A DNA stretch of 64,000 bases from NCBI RefSeq assembly GCF_036320965.1, contig NC_092257.1, positions 16,823,913 to 16,887,912 of the forward strand, written 5' to 3'. The translations under genes and the position numbers were made by a program. The notes beneath the pieces are model-generated. The model ran no database searches, was not told the origin of the DNA, and saw nothing but the letters and a program-made list of their open reading frames with translations. Of this stretch, positions 1 through 8,896 are shown piece after piece; the first letter of the stretch is position 1; every line of letters starts with the position of its first letter. The DNA comes from Panulirus ornatus (Eukaryota; Arthropoda; Malacostraca; Decapoda; Palinuridae).

Positions 1-900
1 AGGTACTAAGCGGGATACCCAGGAATTTGGCACGTTCCTGCAGCACTTCTGCATGAAGGGTGTCTGGACATGAAGCCTGACTAGGATCCTGTTGATGTCT
101 GCCAGCGTGATTTTAATGCTACTCAGCGGAAACTCACTACTCAAAAAATGCAGGTTCAGCTACAAGTAATTTGCATATTCCACTACTGAAAGTCAGTCAG
201 ATCTCTGCCACTTGAGCTGTGGTGTTTCCTCATGTCTGACTTATCCAAATTAACACCAATTTAGTTTGTTTTTAGCATGGTGTTAACTAACAGAAAGCCT
301 TTGTCTTTTCCATGAATGAAGTTGCAATAATCCTTTCTTAATGCTTGTTTGCCTGTTTATATAATCAACTATTATTTATTTTCTAAAAGATCAGGAATTT
401 TTGTTAAGATTGGACACTCATTCTTTTTCTAAACCCAATGGCGGTACAACCTGTACTTTTTCTTTACAGCTGCCAGGGACTCGGGGTCCATCAAAGGTTT
501 GTTAGGTTGACCGAGATTTCTTGTGAATGTTTACTCTGGTATGTACATGCCAGCTGCTTGTTGCCATGAATGAGCTGCCAGGCCTTCTCAGATGACTTGC
601 TAGTAATCTGTTATTGTCAGTCTACTGCATCCAGTGCTTAATTCACAATCAGGTAGTTTGCCTTATACATCCACATTCAGGACCTATGACTGGAGTAAGT
701 GGAACCTAAAGTCCAGGGATGAGGGGGTACTTATGTACATGGTGGTGTAAGGTATGTGCCATTGACTAGGCTACCATTCTGGACTGTTATCTGTACAGCA
801 GGTTAACTATTTTGTGATTTCACTACAGCAAGTTTTGTTATCCTCCGAATTTTCAATGCAGCGTAATATTTCTAGAAATAAATGGTACAGTTTGAGCAAA
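1..900. other. no gene supported
   Basis: Bases 2-73 read GTKRDTQEFGTFLQHFCMKG then VWT and a stop. That might be the tail of an exon from a gene to the left, but it is too short to judge. Nothing else was recognised to 900. Confidence 0.3.
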
Positions 901-937
901 TTTTTGTACACATACCTATACACACTCACACACACAC

Positions 938-1014
938 AGTCCACCCAGCTGTTCATCCTCCCCTAGGGGCAGGTCAATAAAATGGGTAACTAGCATAGGC
1001 TGGGGTGTGTGTGT
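938..1014 (+). mobile_element. tRNA-derived SINE, 3' fragment
   Basis: The body matches the 3' half of the SINE at 1232-1425 (CAGCTGTTCATCCTCCCCTA..GGTCAATAAAATGGGTAACT..AGGCTGG) and also ends in (GT)n. Confidence 0.5.
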
Positions 1015-1138
1015 GTATTTGCATACATACATAGGAGTAAAAGGCTTTGGTACATATATATATACAAGGTTAAGGGACAGACAACATGATTGTAAAACTC
1101 TCTCCCCGTAAAACATAAGTAGTATATCACAGAAAATC

Positions 1139-1164
1139 ACACACACACACACGCACACACACAT

Positions 1165-1208
<44 letters not shown>

Positions 1209-1221
1209 ACACACACACACA
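1139..1221. repeat. (CA)n microsatellite
   Basis: About 80 bp of CA dinucleotides, slightly interrupted (ACGC, ATGC, CTTA). The long Val-Cys ORFs read through it are artefacts. Confidence 0.95.
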
Positions 1222-1231
1222 AGCCTCCTTT

Positions 1232-1425
1232 GAGCCTTTTGGTGTAGTGGTCAGCATTATTCACCATGAGTAACATTGGGCCAACTTAGAATTGGATCTG
1301 CATCAGGTCAAATCCTTGGTGTGGCAGTCAGCCCACACCCAACACATGTGTTCTTCCTCCCCTCAGAGCTGGTTGATAAATGGGTACCTGGCTTAGGCTG
1401 GAGTGTAAGTGTGTGTGTGTGTGGG
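1232..1425 (+). mobile_element. tRNA-derived SINE
   Basis: The 5' part reads TTTGGTGTAGTGGTCAGCAT, an A-box like that of tRNA-Asp/Glu, and GGTCAAATCC lies about 60 nt later as a B-box. The 3' body (CTCAGAGCTGGTTGATAAAT..GGCTTAGGCTGG) ends in (GT)n. The same 3' body recurs at 938-1014 and 44940-45030, which supports a dispersed family. Confidence 0.6.
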
Positions 1426-1469
1426 GGGGGTATTTATACATAGAATTGAAGATATGATACATGATACAC

Positions 1470-1815
1470 ATAAGGGCAACAGAGATAGTACCAGAAATAA
1501 GAGGCCTAAGCCACAGGGAAAGGCTGGGGCTTTGAATTTACTCTTAGAAGAGAGAAGAGTGAGGGGTGACCTGATCACAGCCTATAAAGTTTTAAAAGAG
1601 ATTGACAAGTGGACAGTACTTTAAGATGTGTAGGATGGAGGAACCAGAGGACATAACTTGAAATTATGTAAGAAATGAAAATAAGGATATAAAGAATTAC
1701 ATTATTATATAAAAGTGGTCGATGATTGGAACAGATTCACTGAAGATGTGATTAATGCAAACAACATACATAATTCAAGAATTATGACAATAGAGAATGT
1801 TCAAGAGATGGGGCC
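1470..1815 (+). mobile_element. LINE-C (CR1/L2-like) C-terminal fragment
   Basis: With frameshifts and stops, the translation gives LLLEERRVRGDLITAYKVLK, then GGTRGHNLKLCKK and VVDDWNRFTEDVINANNIHN. This is the typical 'RR.RGDLI..YKIL..R.RGHS.KL..VVD.WN.LPE.VV.A' tail of CR1/L2-type reverse transcriptase proteins. It is clearly dead. Confidence 0.7.
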
Positions 1816-1869
1816 CCTTGAATGAAAAACTTCCCTTCACAATACAAATAGGTAATTACACACATATAC

Positions 1870-2690
1870 ATATTAAGATATCTAGAAAAGGTGTTAACAG
1901 AATGCTAAAGGTTCTTGATCCATATGAGGCTCACAGCCCTAATGATATTTTACCATGTGCTGAAGATGTTTGAAAGTACACTATAAAAGAAACTCTTGAA
2001 TGCTATTGAAGATGTTACTAGAGAAAGGCAAAGCGCCAAGAGAGTGGAAAAGGGCAGATGCCATACGTTTCTGAATGAAAGCACACTGGGAAGAGGAGCT
2101 GAACTAAGGACCAGTCTTCCAAACAAGTGTGGTCTAAAAGGTTCTATGAAAGATGAAAAAGCAATGGATAATTTTCTACAGAGGAGAAATTACCAAAATG
2201 AGAGATGGTACTGTTTTAGAGAGAGGATGTCTTGTGTAACAAACCACTTAGATTTTTACAAGAGAATGAGCTGTGTCTTGGACACATAGGAAGGCTGGAT
2301 GGATTGTTTGCATCTGAATAGAGGGAAAGCATTTGACACTTCCTCATGGGAGGCTGATTGAGAAGCTGGATCACCAGGCAGGAACAAGGAGACTCTTCCC
2401 GTGAACAGATTATCTTAGTTGAAAGGAACAAAAGACAGTTGTCAGAAAAACAAGGAAACTCTTCCTGTGAATAGATTATCTCAGTTGAAAGGAACAAAAG
2501 ACAGTTGTCAGAAAATCCTTCTGAAAATGGATGGTCACCAATGAAGTGCCTCAGGGTTCTGCTCTGGAACTGTCACTCTTCTCTAATCTATAAGAATGAC
2601 TTGCCAGAAGGTATGGACTCTTGCTTAAGTGTTTGCAGATGATGCACTGGTTGTGAAGGAAGTGCAGATCAAGGTGGATTGAATCAACTT
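1870..2690 (+). mobile_element. LINE-C (CR1/L2-like) reverse transcriptase fragment
   Basis: Broken frames show 'LDPYEAHSPNDILPCA', 'GKAPREWKRADAI', then 'VTNEVPQGSALELSLF' (RT motif B) and 'ADDALVVKEVQ' (the catalytic aspartate pair). The order is correct for a CR1-like RT. A 66-bp tandem duplication sits inside it (2384-2512). The C-terminal fragment at 1470-1815 lies on the wrong side, so it is a separate copy or rearranged. Confidence 0.65.
2384..2512. repeat. tandem duplication, two units of about 65 bp
   Basis: The block AAGGAGACTCTTCCCGTGAA..GACAGTTGTCAGAAAA appears twice in direct tandem with a few differences. Confidence 0.85.
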
Positions 2691-2879
2691 ACTTGGGGAC
2701 AGGCAAACTCCAAACTTGTTCTAATACATGGTTGATAAGTTCAACCGGAATGATAAGTAATGAGGATGGGTCAAAGCAAAAAAAGGCTTCAGTATGATAA
2801 TCATCTGCTGAGAAATTAACCTGAAGGAATCTGTGTGTGATAAGGAACTGGGAGCTGACATCATCCCAATGCTGTTGCC

Positions 2880-4640
2880 AGAGTCCCGTCTGAGCCATCA
2901 TTCTAGTTTTATGCAGTAGTACTGCTTGTTTGTTGTTGCTACTGTGGTGTCAGGATGTTGTAATGTGTTTGTGCAGTCATGCATATGGTAAGAAAGTACC
3001 TTAATGTTATGGTTTGCTGAAGGTAATAGGAGGTCATGAAGGGAGATTGAAGAGGATTGGAGAAAGAACTGCTTCTTGAAACTCCATTTTAGAGTTTAAG
3101 TGTTTTAGAGGTGACGTTATTGAGAGTGACTTTCCTGTGACAGCCAGCTCTGATATTGGCTACCTATTTTGATTACTGTTGTGGAAGGTGATGTTAAGTA
3201 TCTTTTGTGTGAGGATGTGTCATGGGACAGTGTTGCATGCTTTGCTGATGTCTATTGCCATGAGTACTGTGCAGGAGATGGGGCTGTGGTAAGGTAAAAC
3301 CACTTGAGATATGTTGCGTGAGGTCTGTATGTAGCATGGTGATGGAGTGGTCTTAAGCCATGTTGTGTGGGTGAGATTAGGATGTTTTATTTGATTCTGT
3401 AGTGGATCAATTTTTCATTTTGAATACTGAGGATAAAAGTGATATAGGGCAGTAAGAGGAGGAGGAGTTGTATGGATTGGAGTGTTTTAGATTTGTTATT
3501 TTGTCAGCAGGTCTCCATATGTTAAGGATTTTGTTGTGTTGCCAGGATTGGGTGAAGATATGTGTGAGTTCTTGGATTGTAAATGGGCCAAAGTCTTTTA
3601 TACTAAAGCTTGATGTGCTGTCAGGGTCGGGAGTAGGAAAGTTTTATTTAGGTTTTAATTGCACTGATTGTATCACTAGGAGTAGAAGGTGGGTGGGTAG
3701 TTCTTTCTCGATGGATTTTGTATAGATTTTTCTTGATTTTTCCTGTTTAGGCGTGATGTTTGTTTGTGACTGATTTCTGAAATGTGTTTCATGAGTATAT
3801 TTGTGTGTTCTTTGAGAGATAGGATGTCACAGGAATGGGTCAGGATTGATTCATTAATAAGGGCTGGATTGGTGCAGTTAAGAGTGGATCTTCTTTAACA
3901 TGTGCCAGTGTTGGTTGCTGTGGATCTAATGGTCCATTGTGTTGAGGAAGGAGTGCCAGTTTTCAGTTTGTAATTCAGTGATGAGGTTAATGATGGTTAT
4001 ATTTAGAGTTTGGATTTCTTCTCTGAATTCTGCTGATTGTGGGTGGTTCTGTCTGAGCAGGTTTCTTTGTTTTATGATGTGTGCACGTTGTATGAAGAAT
4101 TTTGGGTGAAAAGTCTGGGATAAACCATGAAAGGTCTGTGGGGCCTGGATGTGGAAAGGGAGCTGTGGTTTCAGTCCATTACACCTGACAGCTAGAGCCT
4201 GAGTGTGAACGAATGTGGCCTTTTTATCTTTTCCTGGCATTACCTCGCTGGAAGGGGGGTACTGTTTCCTGTGTGGCCGGATGGCAACAGAATTGGATGA
4301 AGGCAGCAAGTATGAATATGTACATGTGTACATATGTATATGTCTGTGTATGTATACGTATGTAGATGTTGAGGTGTATATGTATGTATTTGTGCATGTG
4401 TAGGCATTTATGTATATATATCTGTATATAGGTGGTTGGGCCATTCTTCATGTTTCCTTGCACTACCTCGTTTATGTGGGAAACAGCGATTAAGTATAAC
4501 AAAAAAAATTCTCGTGTCCTTGTGGTTTGTGGTATGTGCATTTTGCTGACTTAGAGATGCTGGTGAAGTGAGAGACAGCATGAATTAAGGGTGGTAAATC
4601 ATCTTTACTGAAGTTTTGAGAGTGTTTTCATGCACATTGA
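2880..4640 (-). mobile_element. LINE-B fragment, interrupted by a LINE-A-tail insertion
   Basis: On the minus strand, broken frames give 'VLMAIDISKACNTVPHIL' (RT motif A) and other blocks shared with the LINE-B copy at 19160-21560. Similarity resumes after 4508 (TCCTTGTGGT..ATCATCTTTACT), so the insertion at 4108-4505 split an older copy. There are many stops; it is a relic. Confidence 0.65.
4108..4505 (+). mobile_element. LINE-A 3' UTR / tail-SINE copy inserted in LINE-B
   Basis: It begins GGATAAACCATGAAAGG..GGCCTGGATGTGGAAAGGGA and runs through the purine-pyrimidine alternating middle (GTGTATATGT..) to GGGCCATTCTTCATGTTTCC and a degraded core CACTACCTCGTTTATGTGGG, ending AAGTATAAC. This is the long 3' UTR of LINE-A without RT. 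Confidence 0.75.
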
Positions 4641-4725
4641 AACATGATTTGGACAAGAAAAGAAATGTATTACTAATCTCAAATAATTCGCCCCTTCCAC
4701 CCAAAACCACACATCACCTGCCTGG
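4600..4725 (+). mobile_element. LINE-B fragment
   Basis: The stretch 'NVLLISNNSPLPPKTTHHLP' followed by 'GHSLS' aligns with LINE-B segments at 5700-5760 and 53170-53230. It was cut by the tail-SINE at 4726. Confidence 0.4.
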
Positions 4726-4998
4726 TCATTCACTCTCTTCAGGGGGTTGTCATTTCATGTGTGGCGGGATGGCGATGGGAATGAATAAGGGCAGACAATA
4801 TGAATTACGTACATGTGTATATATGTATATGTCTGTGTGTGTATATATATGTATATGTTGAGATGTATAGGTATGTATATGTGCATGTGTGGATGTGTAT
4901 GTATATACATGTGTATGTGGGTGGATTGGGCCATTCTTTCATCTGTTTGCTTGCACTACCTTGCTAACACAGGAGACAGCGACAAAGCAAAATGAATA
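4726..4998 (+). mobile_element. tail-SINE (LINE-A 3' UTR-derived)
   Basis: It starts near CAGGGGGTTGTCATTTCATG, includes GGAATGAATAAGGGCAGACA, the alternating TGTATATATG middle and the 3' end TTGCACTACCTTGCTAACACAGGAGACAGCGACAAAGCAAAATGAATAAAT. Confidence 0.75.
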
Positions 4999-5009
4999 AA
5001 TATATATGT

Positions 5010-5127
5010 TTGATTTTCTAAAAGAAGGAACAGAGAAGGGGGCCAGGTGAGGATATTCCCTCAGAGGCCCAGTCCTCTGTTCTTAACGCTACCTTGCTAA
5101 TGTGGGAAATGGCGAGTGGTTTGAAAA
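5010..5127 (+). mobile_element. SINE-2, 5'-truncated
   Basis: It runs from TTTTCTAAAAGAAGGAACAG through GAGGATATTCCCTCAGAGGC..CAGTCCTCTGTTCTTAACGC to the core and GAAATGGCGAGTGGTTTGAAA, then directly into (TA)n. Confidence 0.75.
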
Positions 5128-5134
5128 ATATATA

Positions 5135-5209
<75 letters not shown>

Positions 5210-5224
5210 ATTATTATTATTATT
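5128..5224. repeat. (TA)n followed by (TTA)n
   Basis: About 78 bp of TA and then about 20 bp of ATT repeats, immediately after the SINE-2 3' end. Confidence 0.97.
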
Positions 5225-5405
5225 TTCCTTAGAATAAACCTGTTAGAAAGAGTCCAGGTGTTATGCAGGATTTCTTTCCAGAGGCTCATGCATCCCAAGG
5301 CTGTAGTACTTCCTGTATCAAGGAAATGTCTGCTCCTTTATAGCAAGAAGTTCATTGACAAGATTTGTACTCCCAATGATACAGCTTAGCCAAAGTGAAT
5401 TTTCA
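5225..5405 (+). repeat. dispersed repeat R1, copy 1
   Basis: The block CCAAGGCTGTAGTACTTCC..AAGGAAA..TTCATTGACAAGATTT..AATGATACAGC..TTTTCACT also occurs, diverged, at 6985-7175 and 15796-15985. I do not recognise its class. Confidence 0.5.
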
Positions 5406-5639
5406 CTGACAGTGTAACCTCAAGCAAGTAGAGACCTGTAACATTTTTGTATATGCTCACCCAAAACAGAATGTCTGCATCTCCACAAATGTCCCCAGAG
5501 GGACATTGCTTCAGCTCACACCCTCAGGTCACCTTGAATGAATAATCATTCAGACTGAACAAATTGCCAAACACTGTTGGCATCTAATAGGACATGCAAA
5601 TGACATTTAGTCCCCAATAACATCAACACAAAAGCAACA

Positions 5640-6425
5640 TTCAAACTAAATGGCTTAAGAGCAATAACTGGCACTAGATTTGGACAAGAAAAAGACATAC
5701 TTAACAAAAAATTTATCCCCTCCACTTTAAACTATGCTTCACCTGTCAGGTCTTACATCCTCTCAAAGGCATACAAAAGCAAACAGAACAGTACTGCAAA
5801 ATAGTGCACTCAGAATAGTCAGTGACTGCCTAACAATGACAAACACTCAGCACCCTCACAGTGAAACAAAGATTCTCCTAATACACTCCCATTTCATCAT
5901 GCTCCACACTCAGTTCTATGCAATAGCATTAAACTCCTCCCACCCAAACCATTCTATGACTAGCCACCAACCCCAAGTAGAAATGAATATCCCTACCTTA
6001 CATTTCAGTAACCTTAACTCATAGATCCCCACCTACTTCCAACAAATATGATACTAACGAAACACATACATACTGGAATAACCTGAAAAGCACTTAACAA
6101 CCAATCTCTTAGTTCAGTCTTCAGCTCCAGTCCTCCAGAAATGCACCCATTAGAAACCACACTCCCCAGACAAACATGAGTCACACTCTCCCATCTACAC
6201 TGTGGACATCACTCTTTATTAAAACACTACAGATACCATTTCACCATATCCCAAGACCTTTCATACCCATGATGCAACTACCAAAAAAAAAAGGGCATTG
6301 AGCACTTACTTTTCAGTTGCCCTGTGCAGTGTGCACACAGAAGCACACATCACAACACTATGACCTATGGTCCCAACTGTTAGATGTGGCCAGCTTCCTA
6401 AATGCTGCTGGAGCTTTACAAAGAT
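5640..6425 (+). mobile_element. LINE-B C-terminal fragment
   Basis: Broken frames include 'KFIPSTLNYASPV', 'NTQHPHSETKILLIHSHFIM', 'HPNHSMTSHQPQVEMN' and the end 'LLDVASFLNAAGALQ'. The same blocks occur at 44656-44860, 53160-53880, 58600-59010 and 62215-62450. They are the C-terminal part of an old non-LTR RT protein. Confidence 0.65.
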
Positions 6426-6459
6426 AGAAGAAACTCCTGGGTCAGGAATTAAGTAAATA

Positions 6460-6504
<45 letters not shown>
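6460..6504. repeat. (TA)n microsatellite
   Basis: Pure TA tract that abuts a truncated SINE-2 on its right. Confidence 0.97.
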
Positions 6505-6508
<4 letters not shown>

Positions 6509-6681
6509 TGGAGCAGGTGGCTGGAAATCCTCCCCTCTCGTTTTTTGTTTGTTTTTTTTAATTTTCCGAAAGAGGGAACAGAAAAGGGGGCCAGGTGAGG
6601 ATATTCCCTCAAAGGCCCAGTCCTTTGTTCTTAGCGCTACCTCGCTAACGCGGGAGATGGTGAATAGTATGAAAGAAAGAA

Positions 6682-6683
<2 letters not shown>
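6505..6683 (+). mobile_element. SINE-2, 5'-truncated
   Basis: It starts in GAGTGGAGCAGGTGGCTGGA and carries TCCTCCCCTCTCG, a T-rich stretch, the GGATATTCCCTCAAAGGCCC block and the core GCTACCTCGCTAACGCGGGA, ending GAATAGTATGAAAGAAAGA. TA repeats flank both sides. Confidence 0.85.

Positions 6684-6721
<38 letters not shown>
6684..6721. repeat. (TA)n microsatellite
   Basis: It separates two directly repeated SINE-2 copies. Confidence 0.97.
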
Positions 6722-6723
<2 letters not shown>

Positions 6724-6961
6724 CCTGGGGATAGGGGAGAAAGAATACTTCCCACGTATTCCCTGCGTGTCGTAGAAGGCGACTAAAAGGGAAGGGAGCG
6801 GGGGGCTGGAAATCCTCCCCTCTCGTATTTTTTTTTTTTTAATTTTCCAAAAGAAGGAACAGAGAAGAGGTCCAGGTGAGGATATTCCCTCAAAGGCCCA
6901 GTCCTCTGTTCTTAACGCTACCTCGCTATCGCGGGAAATAGCGAATAGTATGAAAAAAAAA
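6722..6961 (+). mobile_element. SINE-2, apparently full length
   Basis: About 240 bp, from TCCCTGGGGATAGGGGAGAA through CTTCCCACGTATTCCCTGCG, TCGTAGAAGGCGACTAAAAG, GGGGGGCTGGAAATCCTCCC, poly(T), AATTTTCCAAAAGAAGGAAC and the core to GAATAGTATGAAAAAA. I see no RNA polymerase III A/B boxes. It resembles an internally deleted derivative that depends on the LINE-A machinery (inference from the shared 3' core). Confidence 0.85.
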
Positions 6962-6984
6962 AAATATATATATATATATATATT

Positions 6985-7190
6985 TCAAACCTCAGACCCC
7001 CTTTTGTGGGGTTCCTTCAGCTTCAGGGCCACACTTCAAGCAGAACAGAAAAATGATGAACTCCTTTGGAGCAAAAACTTTCTGGATGAGACTGTATTCC
7101 TTTTCATCCATGATGATGATGCCTCACCAAACATGACTTTTGTGACTTTTCACTGGTCATATAACCACATGCTGGTCAAATCCAGTAACA
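6985..7190 (+). repeat. dispersed repeat R1, copy 2 (diverged)
   Basis: It shares GAACTCCTTTGGAGCAAAAACTTT..GATGAGACTGTATTCC..TTTTCACT with R1 copies at 5225 and 15796. Confidence 0.4.
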
Positions 7191-7219
7191 GTGGTTAAGT
7201 ATGATATATATATGTCTAT

Positions 7220-7350
7220 TTTTTTTTTTTTTTTCATACTATTCGCCACTTCCCGCGACAGCAAGGTAGCATTAAGAACAGAGGACTGGGCCTTTGAGGG
7301 AACATCCCCACCCGGACCCCCTCCCTGCTCCCTCCCTTGGAAAATTAAAA

Positions 7351-7366
<16 letters not shown>
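7220..7366 (-). mobile_element. SINE-2, 5'-truncated, inverted
   Basis: Plus strand reads TTTTCATACTATTCGCCACT..CGCGACAGCAAGGTAGC..AAGAACAGAGGACTGGGCCT, ending in TTGGAAAATTAAAA and poly(A). This is SINE-2 reversed. Confidence 0.8.

Positions 7367-7368
<2 letters not shown>

Positions 7369-7418
<50 letters not shown>
7369..7418. repeat. (TA)n-(GA)n microsatellite
   Basis: About 14 bp of TA and then about 36 bp of GA. Confidence 0.95.
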
Positions 7419-7420
<2 letters not shown>

Positions 7421-7421
<1 letters not shown>

Positions 7422-7770
7422 ATGGTGTGAGGTGGTTTGATCGAGTAAGTAATAATAGGTTAAGAGAGATGTGTGGTAATAAAAAGAGTGTGGTTGAGAG
7501 AACAGAAGAAGGTGTTTTGAAATGGTTTGGTCACATGGAGAGAGTGAGTGAGGAAAGATTGACCAGGAGGATATGTGTGTCAGAGGTGGAGGGAACGAGA
7601 AGTGGGGGACCAAATTGGAGGTGGAAAGATGGAGTGAAAAAGATTTTGAGTGATAGGGGCCTGAACATGCAGGAGGGTGAAAGGCGTGCAAGGAATAGAG
7701 TGAATTGGAATGATGTGGTATACCGGGGTCGATGTGCTGTCAATGGATTGAACCAAGGCGTGTGAAGCCT
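7421..7770 (+). mobile_element. LINE-A copy A: C-terminal and 3' UTR fragment
   Basis: An open frame of 112 codons reads [40 protein letters not shown] and [20 protein letters not shown], then QGV and stop. It is the region downstream of the RT palm, in good frame but 5'-truncated. Confidence 0.88.
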
Positions 7771-7790
7771 ATATATATATATATATATTT
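7771..7790. repeat. (TA)n microsatellite
   Basis: Short TA tract between LINE-A copy A and an inverted SINE-2. Confidence 0.9.
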
Positions 7791-8029
7791 TTTTTTTTTT
7801 CATACTATTCACCATTTCCCGCCTCAGCGAGGCAGCGTTAAGAACAGAGGACTGGGCCTCTGAGGAAACATCCTCACCCAGCCCCCATCTCTGTTCCTTC
7901 CTTTGGAAAATTAAAAAGAAAAAAAATGAGAGGGGAAGATTTCCAGCCCCCCGCTCCCTTCCCTTTTAGTTGCCTTCTATGACACGCAGGGAATACATGG
8001 GAAGTATTCTTTCTCCCCTATCCCCAGGG

Positions 8030-8033
<4 letters not shown>
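7791..8033 (-). mobile_element. SINE-2, full length, inverted
   Basis: Plus strand starts CATACTATTCACCATTTCCC and ends TTCTTTCTCCCCTATCCCCA, the reverse of SINE-2. TA repeats flank both ends. Confidence 0.87.

Positions 8034-8114
<81 letters not shown>
8034..8114. repeat. (TA)n microsatellite
   Basis: About 80 bp of almost pure TA abutting the 5' end of the inverted SINE-2. Confidence 0.97.
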
Positions 8115-8122
<8 letters not shown>

Positions 8123-8586
8123 TCTTTTCCTCTTTCATTTTCTTTTTTAAGTACTGGCACTGAAATAGGATTGGGATTTCCAGATTCTCTAATTCATATC
8201 TCAAAAGAGTACCCTTCCACCCCTAGGACAAAGCACAGCTGCAATTGGTAACTCCTCTGTTTGCTCATTTGCAGTGCTTATGCTTGATACCATGCTTTCC
8301 TTATTGGTGAATAACAGATTAGTAAGACTTGACCACCATCTCTTAGAGTGTTTGGTGGGATCTGTCTAGTGCTGGATGAGGAAGACATTTTTGATGCTCT
8401 GCAGAAATTTGTTTGCAGCATGATCTAATGATACTTGATGGTCCTTACTTTCATTGTCCATGTTTTTGTGGTTAAAGTTGCCCATGAACAGCATGTATGT
8501 GTAAACTCACTAATACCTTCTACAGGAGTTACATAGTGTAGCTAGATTAATGATGCCACTGGTGATAGTGTGAATGTGTGTTGCAG

Positions 8587-8664
8587 ATCATTTCATGGAA
8601 GCTGAACAGTGTGGGCATGCACCCAACAGCTGAGCAGTACCTCATCTTCCATAAGTTTGGACAC
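8587..8664 (+). CDS. NDRG-family exon (first in window)
   Basis: This exon is 26 codons, phase 0 at both ends. It follows a TTGCAG acceptor and ends at CAC|GTAAGT. It encodes IISWKLNSVGMHPTAEQYLI and then FHKFGH, the helical segment before the conserved FG of NDRG proteins. The His at its end joins directly to Gln-Leu-Asp of the next exon, 14.5 kb downstream. Confidence 0.88.
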
Positions 8665-8814
8665 GTAAGTTTGAATATTATTTCTTGTACTTCTTATTTT
8701 GAAAGTTCTAAATCATGCTTATAGGCAGAATCATTAATGTAAAACTTTGTAAGCTAGTGTATTCATACTTTCTGTTATGTAGGTCTTGCATTTCGTGTAT
8801 GATATCAGATTTGA

Positions 8815-8896
<82 letters not shown>

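Noticed and set aside
916..1206. Val-Cys-repeat ORF
   Set aside because: It is the translation of a (CA)n microsatellite.
1228..1310. Functional tRNA gene
   Set aside because: A- and B-box-like words are present, but no cloverleaf acceptor pairing or anticodon arm is seen. It is the head of a SINE.
4300..4420. CRISPR-like or Z-DNA satellite in the TGTATATATG-rich stretches (many sites)
   Set aside because: No regular repeat/spacer structure. These are the alternating purine-pyrimidine middle part of tail-SINE.
5089..5298. Long poly-(Tyr-Ile) ORFs across TA repeats (also near 8000, 18060, 35050, 57700)
   Set aside because: Alternating TA reads as Ile-Tyr in every frame and both strands. They are artefacts of microsatellites.
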